DNA of 25,911 nt from an uncultured Roseburia sp. (lineage in GTDB: Bacteria > Bacillota > Clostridia > Lachnospirales > Lachnospiraceae). Position 1 is the stretch's first letter, and each line of letters opens with the position of its first letter. The stretch is taken from positions 1 to 25,911 of the forward strand of contig CAMTDY010000016.1 of NCBI GenBank assembly GCA_947070915.1, given 5' to 3'. Shown here piece by piece: positions 8,111 to 16,341 of the stretch. The translations under genes were made by a program, and so were the position numbers. The notes under the pieces were generated by a model, which was not told the DNA's origin, searched no databases, and was given only the letters and a program-made list of their open reading frames with translations.

Positions 8111-9282
8111 CACTGTTCCCTCAAATCCATTATACTTTTATACGTTTGATGCAGCGCTTTCACCGCAATCTCCCATGAATATTTCCCAGCTCTCTCCCAT
8201 CCCTTTTGTCTCAGTTGATTTCTGAGTTCATCATCTTTATAAAGCCGTTCCAAAGACTCCGCTATTTCCTCCAGATCATATGGATCTACCTGCAGGGCAG
8301 CATCTTCTGTCACCTCTGCCAAAGATGATGTATTAGAAGTCAGAACAGGTGTACCACACGCCATCGCCTCAATCGGCGGCATGCCAAACCCTTCATAAAA
8401 GGACGGAAAACAAAATGCCAGAGCTCCTCCCATAAGAATAGGTTTCTCTTCCTCATCCACATATCCGGTAAATATAACTTTGTCTTCCAGTGAAAGTTCT
8501 TTGACTGTCTGAAAGATCTGTTCGTACATCCATCCCTTTCCACCAGCAATAACCATTTGAGGGATTTCTGTTTTCTGGTCTTTTACCCTCTCTCGAAACA
8601 TTTTATAAGCACGGATCAGACCTGATAAATTTTTTCTGGGTTCCAAAGTCCCCAAATATAAAAAATAGGTTCCACTTATTTCGTATTTTTTTTTAACAGA
8701 GGCAAGTTTTCCGGCGTCTGTTTCACGGCAAAATATGTTTGTATCCACACCACAGGGAACGACATATAACTTCTCTGCCGGCACATCATAATATCTCAGT
8801 ATTTCTTTTCTTGTAAACTCAGAATCTGTCACAACCGCATCTGCTCTTTTTAACGAACACCTCAAATTCCTTTTCAACATAAGCAAAGTGCGCCAGCGTA
8901 TGGTATCGGGATACTCGTGGAATGCCAGATCATGTACAGTCACTACCTTTTTACCTCTGACCCCGAAAGGTATGACATAATTACAAAAATGTGTTATATC
9001 CCTCTCTTCACGAAAGAACCAGCGATATGGCAGCGGAAACAGAAGTGTAAACATCCGGTATGCTTTACCAGGAAACCAACTGCACTCCTGAACTTTTAAT
9101 TTTTCAGAATACTCCGTAATAAATTTTTGTTTTACCTGAGGCTGTCCCTTCGTGAAAATATCGATACCATACTCTTCCTGAGAATACTCCTTCAGTAAAT
9201 GCTTCAGTAATCCATCCTCATAATATGCAATACCTGTTTTATTTTGATTCAAAAGAGGCTGACCATCTAATGCAATCTTCAC
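8110..9282 (-). CDS. Glycosyltransferase family 4 (mannosyltransferase-like)
   Basis: A 390-residue GT4 enzyme beginning MKIALDGQPLLNQNKTGIAY, the G.G.Y-type acceptor-domain start shared by mannosyltransferases such as WbaZ/MtfA relatives. Other motifs are VVTVHDLAFHEYPDT, AVVTDSEFTRKEIL, VVPCGVD, FLYLGTLEPRKNLSGLIRAY (donor phosphate binding), and EX7E in SFYEGFGMPPIEAMACGTPV. The start is a GTG at 9282 that overlaps the stop of the upstream gene (GTGA), with AGGAAG about eight bases ahead; an internal ATG start is not needed. It acts on the cytoplasmic glycan precursor. Mannose or a related hexose is a reasonable guess from family resemblance only. Confidence 0.88.
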   Translation of the reverse strand: MKIALDGQPLLNQNKTGIAYYEDGLLKHLLKEYSQEEYGIDIFTKGQPQVKQKFITEYSEKLKVQECSWFPGKAYRMFTLLFPLPYRWFFREERDITHFCNYVIPFGVRGKKVVTVHDLAFHEYPDTIRWRTLLMLKRNLRCSLKRADAVVTDSEFTRKEILRYYDVPAEKLYVVPCGVDTNIFCRETDAGKLASVKKKYEISGTYFLYLGTLEPRKNLSGLIRAYKMFRERVKDQKTEIPQMVIAGGKGWMYEQIFQTVKELSLEDKVIFTGYVDEEEKPILMGGALAFCFPSFYEGFGMPPIEAMACGTPVLTSNTSSLAEVTEDAALQVDPYDLEEIAESLERLYKDDELRNQLRQKGWERAGKYSWEIAVKALHQTYKSIMDLREQ

Positions 9283-10469
9283 CTTCCCAGCTTCCTTTCC
9301 ACAAATTCCTCATAGAGCCGCAGCACCCGCTCTAACATCTTGTCCATCCGGAACTGCTTATCCATACGCTCTCTTGCCCGCTCCCCCATCCGGCGCCGTT
9401 CCGCTGGATGTTCCGCCAGATACTGCATCGCTTCTGCCAGCTCCGCTGTATTTCCCGGTTCTACTGTCAATCCGGTCTCCCCATGGAGACTCACATAGGG
9501 AACGCCGCTGGGCAGTTTGGTATTGATCACCGGCTTGCCAAACGCCATCGCCTCGATCTGAACCAGCCCAAAAGCCTCACTTCTTTGAAGGGAGGGGAGC
9601 ACAAACACATCACATTCCTTAAAAAATCCGATCAGTTCATCATCGCCCACACTGGCATGAAAGTGAATCCGGTCTGTAAGTCCCAGTTCTTCCGTCTGTT
9701 TCTTCAATTCTGGTTCCAATGGACCTGTTCCTACGATATCCAGCTGAATGTAGCTGTCCGCCTTTGCCGCCTGGACAAATGCCTCAATCATGGTGCGGCA
9801 GCCTTTATAATATACCAGACGTCCCACAAAGAGATATTTCACGGCAGCATTCTTTTCCTGTGATCTTTCAGACGGTCCGCCTTCTTCGTACCAGCGGTCT
9901 GCCTCTTTTTCTATTTTGGGATCCACGCCAAAGGGAATGATCCGGCATTTATCCTGATAGGGTTTCATATATCTGGAACCGTCAATATGCCCCTGGGTCG
10001 CCACAACGATACAGTCTGCCCGCCGCAAAAGCCATTCCATCAGGGGGCGGTACAGTTTCATCAGCTTTTTCTGCCGGACAATATCGCTGTGCCACCACAG
10101 GATCACTTTTCCTTTATAACCTGAGAGAAAACAGGCCAAGTCCCCCAGTGGAAAAGGCATATGGATATGAACGATATCCCTGTCCTTAACCATTCTGCGG
10201 AACTTCCATAAAAACGAAACAGACAGGGGCAGCGATGAGAGCATTCCCATACTGGAAGCTCTCGTAACCTCGACTCCGGCAATCTGTTCCACAATGGTCC
10301 TGCCTTTTTTACGGCACACCAGCACTTTGGTATCTGTATCTTCGCAAAGTCCCTCCGCCAGCTGCTGGACCACCCGCTCGATGCCACCCGTGACCGGGTG
10401 ATATAACTTATTTACCTGCAGTACCCGGATTTTATCATTTCTCTCCTGCATTTCCTCATTCCCCGGCAT
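9279..10469 (-). CDS. Glycosyltransferase family 4, first gene of the export operon
   Basis: A 396-residue GT4 enzyme. Acceptor domain: VLQVNKLYHPVTGGIERVVQ (PxxGGIE loop near residue 25), HIHMPFPLGDLA, WWHSDIVRQ. Donor domain: YLFVGRLVYYKGCRTMIEAF, IVGTGPLEPEL, and EX7E in SEAFGLVQIEAMAFGKPVINT, followed by GVPYVSLHGETGLTVEPGN. This set is typical of capsule and O-antigen glycosyltransferases. It ends in a four-base overlap with the next gene. A sigma-A-like promoter sits just upstream, so this gene opens the operon. The start is either ATG 10469 or ATG 10451; neither has an ideally spaced ribosome binding site. Codon use is visibly more GC-rich than the operon genes that follow. Confidence 0.88.
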   Translation of the reverse strand: MPGNEEMQERNDKIRVLQVNKLYHPVTGGIERVVQQLAEGLCEDTDTKVLVCRKKGRTIVEQIAGVEVTRASSMGMLSSLPLSVSFLWKFRRMVKDRDIVHIHMPFPLGDLACFLSGYKGKVILWWHSDIVRQKKLMKLYRPLMEWLLRRADCIVVATQGHIDGSRYMKPYQDKCRIIPFGVDPKIEKEADRWYEEGGPSERSQEKNAAVKYLFVGRLVYYKGCRTMIEAFVQAAKADSYIQLDIVGTGPLEPELKKQTEELGLTDRIHFHASVGDDELIGFFKECDVFVLPSLQRSEAFGLVQIEAMAFGKPVINTKLPSGVPYVSLHGETGLTVEPGNTAELAEAMQYLAEHPAERRRMGERARERMDKQFRMDKMLERVLRLYEEFVERKLGR

Positions 10470-10491
10470 TCATGTTTAAAATCACCCTACG

Positions 10492-10520
10492 AGTATATCA
10501 CACTTCCGTCCGCTTTGCAA
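10492..10520 (-). promoter_or_regulatory. Sigma-A-type promoter of the polysaccharide export operon
   Basis: Read on the minus strand: -35 TTGCAA (10515-10520), a 17-base spacer, and -10 TATACT (10492-10497). Transcription would start near 10485, about 16 bases before ATG 10469. It lies in the 54-base gap after the DUF6270-like gene, so the operon can be expressed independently of that gene. Confidence 0.6.
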
Positions 10521-10523
10521 ATA

Positions 10524-12605
10524 TTACACCCCGCAGATGATCTTCCTGATCTGCCGGTATCCCTTCTCATAAAATTCTTTCTCATAATGAACCATAAATG
10601 CTCCCGAAACACACAGGTCATCTGCATGATACTTTCTGGCGTTGTCAATTACATGGCAGTCCATGTGCTTTAGAAAATAATCCTGCCATTTGTCCAGGAA
10701 TTCCTTTTTTTTCAACAGGGTTTCTTTTTTATAGCCCCGGATCGGTTTCATAGAGCGCGTATAGTCAAGGAATCTGGTCTTTACGTCCGCTTTCACAAAG
10801 ATGATATTCTTTCCATACCTCTCTTTGATAAACCGGATGAATACTCCGAACCGCTCCTTGATCTCCTCATCCGTCAGCACCGCGTCGATGGAAGTGACCT
10901 GGCACTCTTCCTTGATCTGCTTATAGAATTTGAGGCCCCGTACCTCACTGTCCGCTGTCAGTATCCCCCCATGATATTCCACCACATCACAAATGAGATC
11001 GTAAAAATCCAGAAGCAGCCACTGGGACTCGGTCTGCTGTAACTGCTGGGGCAGATCCTTATGGAAGGCGCTTTTGATATATCCTACCCGCCAGCTGCTG
11101 TTCTCAAATAGAGAGAGATCTTCAAAGTTGCTGTCATCATAAGGAATCGGTTGATCGAAGGCAAATAAAAAACTATTCCGGTAAGCGTATTTTCCGATCT
11201 TAAACCTGCCGTCGTCCTCATTCAGGATCTCTCTCGTGATACAGGAGCCCCAGAGATCCACCAGCACCGGCTCATAATAGCGGTTCATGGCCCTCATGCA
11301 TGCCTGGAGGGGATTTCCCGTCTCTCTTCCCTCCTCCCGCAGCAGTTCCTTACATTTCACCTTATCTGCCACGCTGCCGCCAAGATTCAGAACCAGCTTT
11401 TTAAGGGCTCCCTGCTTCCCGCTGCGGCATAGAAGAAGGGCGTGATAATAATTCCGGCAGTGGAACCGGTTGATCCACAACTCCCCTTCGACCAGCCCTG
11501 TCTTTTCGATCTCCTTTTTCACCAGCTCCATAAAGGGATCAATGAGCTTTAACTGATACTGGAATATTACCTCATAATCCACACTGGAATCGTAGATATC
11601 ACCGGCCTCCACGGCCCGCACGGTCCTCAGGCATTCCCGGAGCAGCGCCGAGAACTTGAAATTATAGTTCTCCAGGATCTCATCGATACTTCCGTATCCG
11701 GCAACCTGTACCGCCACCAGATCACTCTCGTATTCTGCCAGAATCTTCCGGCTCAGCTGCAGCACCAGATGGTCCAGGAATACGCTGTCATCCATAAAAA
11801 GAGCTACATTATTTTTGGCAAACAGATTGTCATAGTATTTGATAAACCGTCCCAGACGGATAAAATATTCCTCGTCCCGGAACACTCTCTGCTCCGGCTG
11901 TGTCCGAATGATCATTGAGATCAGTCTTTTGGCATGATGATAAAAGGGCTTTTCATAAGAGGACATGGTAAATCCTTTTTTATGGTTGAAATCCACATAA
12001 TAGTGGGAATAGATGTCGATCACATAGGGATTCATCTTCTCCACAAAATAATCTTCCAGTTGCTTGATGCGCTTATTATAGGCGCGGCGGCTCTTTTTGG
12101 AAAGCTTTCTCACATGGGTATGGGTCACATACCAGAGAGGACAGCGGGATTTCACAAGGATGATGTGATCGGCGTCAAAATATCTGCCCACCAGTTCCAG
12201 ATACCGGTCCATATAGGGTTTCCAGTCAAATTCCTGATCCCGCATCACATCGATCTCTTCGATCTCCGCCTCGTGCTCCGCATAAAATGTGCTTTGTTTA
12301 AATTTAGGGTTTTTTGTAAACACCTGATCCTTCCATTTGCAGAGAGCATGTCCCGCCGTATAGCACATGTCCACCACAAGAAATTCCGCCGGATTCTCTT
12401 CCAGCTCCACCGCCAGACGTTTCTCCAGATCCATCGTCAGAAGCGGGGATACCGGTTCTTCCGGAGTCACCGTCACTCCTTCCGGATTTCCCACCAGGGA
12501 GAGCAGGGAGATCCACAGGCTGTCCCCAAATACCTGAAAGCGGTCATTCAACTCCATCTCGTTGATATAAGATGAGCCATTTAATCGTATCGTAACCTTA
12601 TCCAT
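10524..12605 (-). CDS. Two-domain DUF6270/SGNH-like protein, polysaccharide-associated
   Basis: A 693-residue cytoplasmic-looking protein with no signal peptide. The C-terminal domain (about 445-693) has LWGSCITREIL at its start, LLLDFYDLICDVVEYHGG, NIIFVKADVKTRF and a closing HVIDNARKYHADDL, the pattern of DUF6270, a family found in capsule loci and related to SGNH/GDSL hydrolases (GSC/GDS at the nucleophile position). The N-terminal region (about 20-237) repeats the plan: VFGDSLWISLL, FLVVDMCYTAGHALCKW, HIILVKSRCPLWYV, PYVIDIYSHYYVDF. A helical region of about 200 residues separates them. The start at 12605 is chosen because GAGG lies just upstream and because the -10 box of its promoter covers 12659, ruling out an upstream ATG there. 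It could be an esterase, an O-acetyl- or other modifying enzyme of the neighbouring glycan. The substrate is unknown. Confidence 0.65.
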   Translation of the reverse strand: MDKVTIRLNGSSYINEMELNDRFQVFGDSLWISLLSLVGNPEGVTVTPEEPVSPLLTMDLEKRLAVELEENPAEFLVVDMCYTAGHALCKWKDQVFTKNPKFKQSTFYAEHEAEIEEIDVMRDQEFDWKPYMDRYLELVGRYFDADHIILVKSRCPLWYVTHTHVRKLSKKSRRAYNKRIKQLEDYFVEKMNPYVIDIYSHYYVDFNHKKGFTMSSYEKPFYHHAKRLISMIIRTQPEQRVFRDEEYFIRLGRFIKYYDNLFAKNNVALFMDDSVFLDHLVLQLSRKILAEYESDLVAVQVAGYGSIDEILENYNFKFSALLRECLRTVRAVEAGDIYDSSVDYEVIFQYQLKLIDPFMELVKKEIEKTGLVEGELWINRFHCRNYYHALLLCRSGKQGALKKLVLNLGGSVADKVKCKELLREEGRETGNPLQACMRAMNRYYEPVLVDLWGSCITREILNEDDGRFKIGKYAYRNSFLFAFDQPIPYDDSNFEDLSLFENSSWRVGYIKSAFHKDLPQQLQQTESQWLLLDFYDLICDVVEYHGGILTADSEVRGLKFYKQIKEECQVTSIDAVLTDEEIKERFGVFIRFIKERYGKNIIFVKADVKTRFLDYTRSMKPIRGYKKETLLKKKEFLDKWQDYFLKHMDCHVIDNARKYHADDLCVSGAFMVHYEKEFYEKGYRQIRKIICGV

Positions 12606-12658
12606 TGTTTTCCTCATTTCTACGCATACTTTCCGCGCAAAGCATAATAACTGACACA

Positions 12659-12688
12659 ATTATAACATACATTATTCCCCTACCGCAA
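12659..12688 (-). promoter_or_regulatory. Sigma-A-type promoter for the DUF6270-like gene
   Basis: On the minus strand: -35 TTGCGG (12683-12688), an 18-base spacer ending in TATGT, and a perfect -10 TATAAT (12659-12664). The predicted start of transcription near 12652 leaves a leader of about 47 bases before the ATG at 12605. A near-copy of this promoter drives the leucine-rich-repeat gene at 24.5 kb. Confidence 0.65.
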
Positions 12689-12771
12689 GTTTTCTATTAG
12701 CTGTCTGTATAAATTGCACCGCTTGGGAGACCATATGAAGTACAAAAACAAACAGAAAAGAGGGGTTTATC

Positions 12772-13089
12772 ATGAATGAAAAAGAACGATTCCGAAGCGC
12801 ACTTCCTATGGCTGCACTGGATGAGATCCCAGAGCCATCTTCCGATGCCAAAGAAATCGTCGGACTTGTAAAGGAACATGGCAGGATTGCCGGCTACCAG
12901 CTCTCTGACGGAAAGACTGTCAGCAAAAGCGAAGGAGTGGCTATGGCAAAAGCAGGAGAGATCCAGGGCGTGGGCATCGCCCACCGGGGAGATACGGAGT
13001 ATCTCAAGTCTCTTCCTGACGGAAAAGAGGGAAACAACCTAAACAGTCTTCCAGCTGTTGGCAAAGACTCAGATACCCGCATATCATAA
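12772..13089 (+). CDS. DUF3892 domain protein
   Basis: A 105-residue soluble protein with no signal peptide or membrane helix. After a short N-terminal tail, residues 28-90 read as a DUF3892 domain: GRIAGYQLSDGKTVSKSEGV, then AKAGEIQGVGIAHRGDTEYL, and KSLPDGKEGNNLNSLP at the end (the YLrSlPDg..NNL motif). The family's function is unknown; members are small and common in Clostridia. The ATG follows an AGAGGGG ribosome binding site. It is divergent from the DUF6270-like gene and 32 bases ahead of a subtilisin-like protease gene, so the two plus-strand genes are probably co-transcribed. A TATAAA at 12708-12713 might be its -10 box, but I see no convincing -35. Confidence 0.75.
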   Translation: MNEKERFRSALPMAALDEIPEPSSDAKEIVGLVKEHGRIAGYQLSDGKTVSKSEGVAMAKAGEIQGVGIAHRGDTEYLKSLPDGKEGNNLNSLPAVGKDSDTRIS

Positions 13090-13121
13090 TATTGATTCTA
13101 TTATGGCACGGGGTAAGGAAC

Positions 13122-13991
13122 ATGAACCATGTCAGAGAAATTGTTAGAGCAGATGCCGTCCACCAGAAGGGAATCTTAGGAAAAGGCAGCTGTATCGCCA
13201 TACTGGACAGCGGCATCTGCAGCCACCCGGATTTTGAAAACCGTGTCATCGGCTGGTATGACACCGTAAATGGCAGAACCAGGCCCTATGACGATAATGG
13301 CCACGGAACCCATGTTGCTGGCATTGCCGCCGGCAGCGGATATTCCAGCCGTGGCACCTTCTGCGGTATGGCGCCGGAGGCAAAGATCGTCTCCGTGAAG
13401 ATCCTGAACCGGTACGGGGAGGGAATGATCCCCCATATTATCGCCGGCATCCGATGGGTACTGAGAAACCGTTATCAATATAATATCAATATCATCAATA
13501 TCTCTGTGGGCACCACCGATGGAAAACAGTTTGACGAAAATTCCGACTTTGTACAGACAGTAAATGAACTCTGGGATGCGGGGCTGGTCGTCGTGGCATC
13601 CGCCGGAAACAAGGGTCCGGAACCCTATACCATCAGCGCTCCGGGAAACAGCCGAAAGATCATCACGGTAGGGTATTACAGTAAACACTCCAATTCCAGC
13701 GTAGGCCCCACCTCCCTCTGTATCAAAAAACCAGATGTCGTCACGCCGGGACACCAGGTACAGAGCTGCAGCAATAAGTATCTCAACGGACAATCCTATG
13801 AAAAAAAGAGCGGCACTTCCATGGCGACTCCGATCGTCAGTGGAAGCATCGCTCTGCTTCTTTCAAAATATCCTGATCTTACTCCGAAAGAGGTTAAACT
13901 ACGCCTGAAAAACAGCTGTACCGACCTCCAGCTCCCCCACAGCAGCCAGGGCTGGGGGCTTTTAAATACCAGACGGTTTCTTGAAGTATAA
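13122..13991 (+). CDS. Subtilisin-like serine protease (S8), cytoplasmic type
   Basis: A 289-residue S8 peptidase with the full catalytic set: Asp29 in AILDSGICSHPDF, His61 in DDNGHGTHVAGIAAG, the oxyanion-hole Asn in ASAGNKGPEPY, and Ser233 in SGTSMATPIVSGS. There is no signal peptide and hardly any propeptide (the catalytic domain starts by residue 12), which fits an intracellular subtilisin rather than a secreted one. The ATG at 13122 is chosen because AAGGA lies just upstream; an ATG at 13092 has no site. The upstream neighbour, a DUF3892 protein, may be its partner, substrate or inhibitor; that is inference from the 32-base spacing. It meets the convergent glgP gene 24 bases downstream. 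Confidence 0.9.
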   Translation: MNHVREIVRADAVHQKGILGKGSCIAILDSGICSHPDFENRVIGWYDTVNGRTRPYDDNGHGTHVAGIAAGSGYSSRGTFCGMAPEAKIVSVKILNRYGEGMIPHIIAGIRWVLRNRYQYNINIINISVGTTDGKQFDENSDFVQTVNELWDAGLVVVASAGNKGPEPYTISAPGNSRKIITVGYYSKHSNSSVGPTSLCIKKPDVVTPGHQVQSCSNKYLNGQSYEKKSGTSMATPIVSGSIALLLSKYPDLTPKEVKLRLKNSCTDLQLPHSSQGWGLLNTRRFLEV

Positions 13992-14006
13992 CGGATTCTG
14001 CCGTTA
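13989..14006. terminator. Small hairpin between convergent genes, possible weak bidirectional terminator
   Basis: TAACGG, loop ATTCTG, CCGTTA: a six-base-pair stem that includes the stop codon of the protease gene and lies 10 bases past the end of glgP. It lacks a good U-tract in either direction (AAAACAG on plus, TACTTC on minus), so any termination would be weak or factor-dependent. Confidence 0.3.
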
Positions 14007-14015
14007 AAACAGATC

Positions 14016-16271
14016 CTACTGATCCAGCTTCCAGATATCTTCGTTGTACTGCGCGATGGTTCGGTCGGAGGAGAAAAAGCCTGCCTTGGCAATGTTTACC
14101 AGCATCTTCTGCGCCCAGCTCTTCCGATCGTCGTAATCGCGGTAAGCCCGCTCCTTCGTCCGGACATACTCCTGAAAATCCGGGAAAGTCATAAACCAGT
14201 CCTTGTTCAGAAGTTCATTGTACAGCCTGGTAAGGCATTTTTTCCTGCCTGTCTTCAACATCTTCCTGCTAACGATAAAATCCACCGCTTCCTTCAGAGC
14301 GGCATCCTTCTCATAGTAGGCCCTGGAACAATAATCCCCCCGCTCATAACGGGCGATCACGGTATCGCTGTCCTCGCCAAATACATAGATGTTATCATCC
14401 CCCACCAGCTGATGGATCTCCACATTGGCACCGTCTTCTGTACCGAGGGTTACCGCACCGTTGAGCATAAATTTCATATTTCCTGTTCCGCTGGCCTCTT
14501 TGGAAGCCAGGGAGATCTGTTCCGAGATATCACAGGCCGGGATCAGTTTTTCTGCCAAAGTGACATTGTAGTTCTCAACCATTACAATATTCAGATAGGG
14601 TTTCACTTTTTTATCTTTATTTACAATCTTCTGCAGGCAGAGAATTAGATGGATGATGTCCTTTGCAATGGTATAAGCTGGTGCCGCTTTCGCACCAAAG
14701 ATCAAGGTGATCGGTGTCTTTGGCGTCTTTCCTCTTTTGATCTCCAAGTACTTGTGGACCGCATACAAAGCATTGAGCTGCTGCCGCTTGTATTCATGCA
14801 GGCGCTTGATCTGAATATCAAAGATGGAGTCCTCATTGATCTTTAACCCCTGGGTCTCTTTCAGATACTTGACCAGTTTATGTTTATTCTTTTTCTTGAT
14901 GTCCAGCAGTTTCTGGAGCACCTTTTCGTCTTCTGCATAACGGAGCAGTTTCTCCAGCTCTTCGGCATCTTTTTTAAAGCCGTCCCCGATAGTCTTTTCA
15001 AGAAAAGCTGCCAGCGGCTTATTGCAGTGGAGCAGCCAGCGGCGGAAGGTGATGCCGTTGGTTTTGTTATTAAACTTCTCCGGATATATTTTATAAAATT
15101 GATTCAGTTCATTATTTTTAAGAATTTCGGTGTGAAGATACGCTACTCCGTTCACACTGTGGCCATAATGGATATCCATATGAGCCATATGAACCCGGTC
15201 TTCATCGTCTATTATGTAGACGGATTCGTCATCGTACTGGTCCTTCACGCACAGATCCAGCTCCCGGATGATGGGAACCAGCTGGGGCGCCACTCTCTCG
15301 ATAAAGGACAGGGGCCACTTTTCCAATGCTTCGGATAGAATCGTATGATTGGTATAAGCACAGGTATGTTTCGTGATCTCAATCGCCTCATCCATATCGA
15401 TTCCTTTGGCAGTCAGAAGCCTTATTAGTTCCGGGATCACCATGGATGGATGAGTATCGTTGATCTGGATCGCCACATAGTCCGCCAGATCATGAAGGTC
15501 ACTGCCCCGCTCCACCGCTTCATCAAGGATCAGCTGGGCGCCGCAGCTCACCATAAAATACTGCTGGTAAACTCTCAGCAGACGCCCAGCGTCATCGCTG
15601 TCGTCGGGATAGAGAAACAGTGTCAGGTTCTTACGGATATCTTCCTTGTCAAAGTCGATGCCTTTCTTTACAATATCTTCTTTCAGCGTATCGATATCAA
15701 AGAGATGAAGAGTATTCGTCCGGTTGTTGTATCCCGTCACAAGAATTTCATATAAAGTGGAGTCCACACTGAATTTTCCAAAGGAAACTTTATATTTTTT
15801 CTCGCTCCGGATCAGCCAGCCCGGCTTCTCCAGCCAGGGATTGGGCTGCTCCTTCTGCAGGTTCTTGTGAAATACCTGCTTAAACAGTCCAAAGTGATAA
15901 TTCAGCCCGATGCCGTCTCCCGGCAGTCCCAGCGTCGCGATGGAATCCAGAAAACAGGCGGCCAGTCTTCCCAGCCCTCCATTTCCCAGTGAGGGTTCTG
16001 GCTCCAGCTCCTCCAGCCGGCTCAGTTTTTTTCCGGCTTTTTTAAGCTCTTCTTTGATCTCATCGTAAATACCGAGATTGATCAAGTTATTGCTCAGAAG
16101 CTTTCCGATCAAGAACTCTGCCGATATATAGTATAGTTTCTTTTTTCCAGTATTTTTTTTCTTCGCAGCCGCCATTTCATTTGTCATCTGTAACAGCGCT
16201 GCATATAACTCCCGGTCCCCGCAGCCATCGATCTCTTTTCCAAATATTTTTTTCACATACTCATTCAGCAT
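14016..16271 (-). CDS. glgP: Glycogen/maltodextrin phosphorylase
   Basis: Releases glucose-1-phosphate from the non-reducing ends of alpha-1,4-glucans using pyridoxal phosphate; cytoplasmic. Family motifs run through the protein: YYISAEFLIGKLLSNNL near residue 50, EPSLGNGGLGRLAACFLDS (92-110), AIQINDTHPSMVIPEL, KFNNKTNGITFRRWL, FDIQIKRLHEYKRQQLN, and ASGTGNMKFMLNGAVTLGTE, whose lysine (about 600) binds the cofactor. At 751 residues it is shorter than typical bacterial enzymes of roughly 800 or more and looks like a compact, probably unregulated form. Start 16271 is chosen because AGGAGG is nine bases upstream and its MLNEYVKKIFGK matches the family start; 16289 is an alternative with GAGG. 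An ATG at 16307 would lie at or before the predicted transcription start. No other glycogen gene is nearby. Confidence 0.93.
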   Translation of the reverse strand: MLNEYVKKIFGKEIDGCGDRELYAALLQMTNEMAAAKKKNTGKKKLYYISAEFLIGKLLSNNLINLGIYDEIKEELKKAGKKLSRLEELEPEPSLGNGGLGRLAACFLDSIATLGLPGDGIGLNYHFGLFKQVFHKNLQKEQPNPWLEKPGWLIRSEKKYKVSFGKFSVDSTLYEILVTGYNNRTNTLHLFDIDTLKEDIVKKGIDFDKEDIRKNLTLFLYPDDSDDAGRLLRVYQQYFMVSCGAQLILDEAVERGSDLHDLADYVAIQINDTHPSMVIPELIRLLTAKGIDMDEAIEITKHTCAYTNHTILSEALEKWPLSFIERVAPQLVPIIRELDLCVKDQYDDESVYIIDDEDRVHMAHMDIHYGHSVNGVAYLHTEILKNNELNQFYKIYPEKFNNKTNGITFRRWLLHCNKPLAAFLEKTIGDGFKKDAEELEKLLRYAEDEKVLQKLLDIKKKNKHKLVKYLKETQGLKINEDSIFDIQIKRLHEYKRQQLNALYAVHKYLEIKRGKTPKTPITLIFGAKAAPAYTIAKDIIHLILCLQKIVNKDKKVKPYLNIVMVENYNVTLAEKLIPACDISEQISLASKEASGTGNMKFMLNGAVTLGTEDGANVEIHQLVGDDNIYVFGEDSDTVIARYERGDYCSRAYYEKDAALKEAVDFIVSRKMLKTGRKKCLTRLYNELLNKDWFMTFPDFQEYVRTKERAYRDYDDRKSWAQKMLVNIAKAGFFSSDRTIAQYNEDIWKLDQ

Positions 16272-16309
16272 CTCTGCCCGCCTCCTCATTCTTTTCCTCA
16301 GAACCATAT

Positions 16310-16315
16310 ATTATA
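16310..16315 (-). promoter_or_regulatory. Possible -10 box for glgP
   Basis: A perfect TATAAT on the minus strand about 40 bases ahead of the preferred glgP start. The -35 position holds only TTCTGA with an 18-base spacer, so the promoter is either weak or needs an activator. The gap to the upstream gene is only 34 bases, so read-through from the four-gene operon is also possible. Confidence 0.35.
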
Positions 16316-16341
16316 GGTGCTGGCACACCCTATTCAGAATA

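Noticed and set aside
11934..12575. A 213-codon plus-strand open frame rich in His and Ile
   Set aside because: Antisense to the two-domain DUF6270-like gene, without a ribosome binding site or recognisable motif.
12606..12659. An 18-residue N-terminal extension of the DUF6270-like protein
   Set aside because: The -10 box of the promoter covers 12659-12664, and the ATG at 12605 has the better ribosome binding site.
13176..13793. A 205-codon minus-strand open frame across the protease gene
   Set aside because: The opposite strand encodes a subtilisin with a full catalytic set; this frame is its shadow.
16318..16335. A GGTG/CACC hairpin ahead of glgP as a terminator of the four-gene cassette
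   Set aside because: The stem is only four base pairs and is followed by TATAATAT rather than a U-tract.
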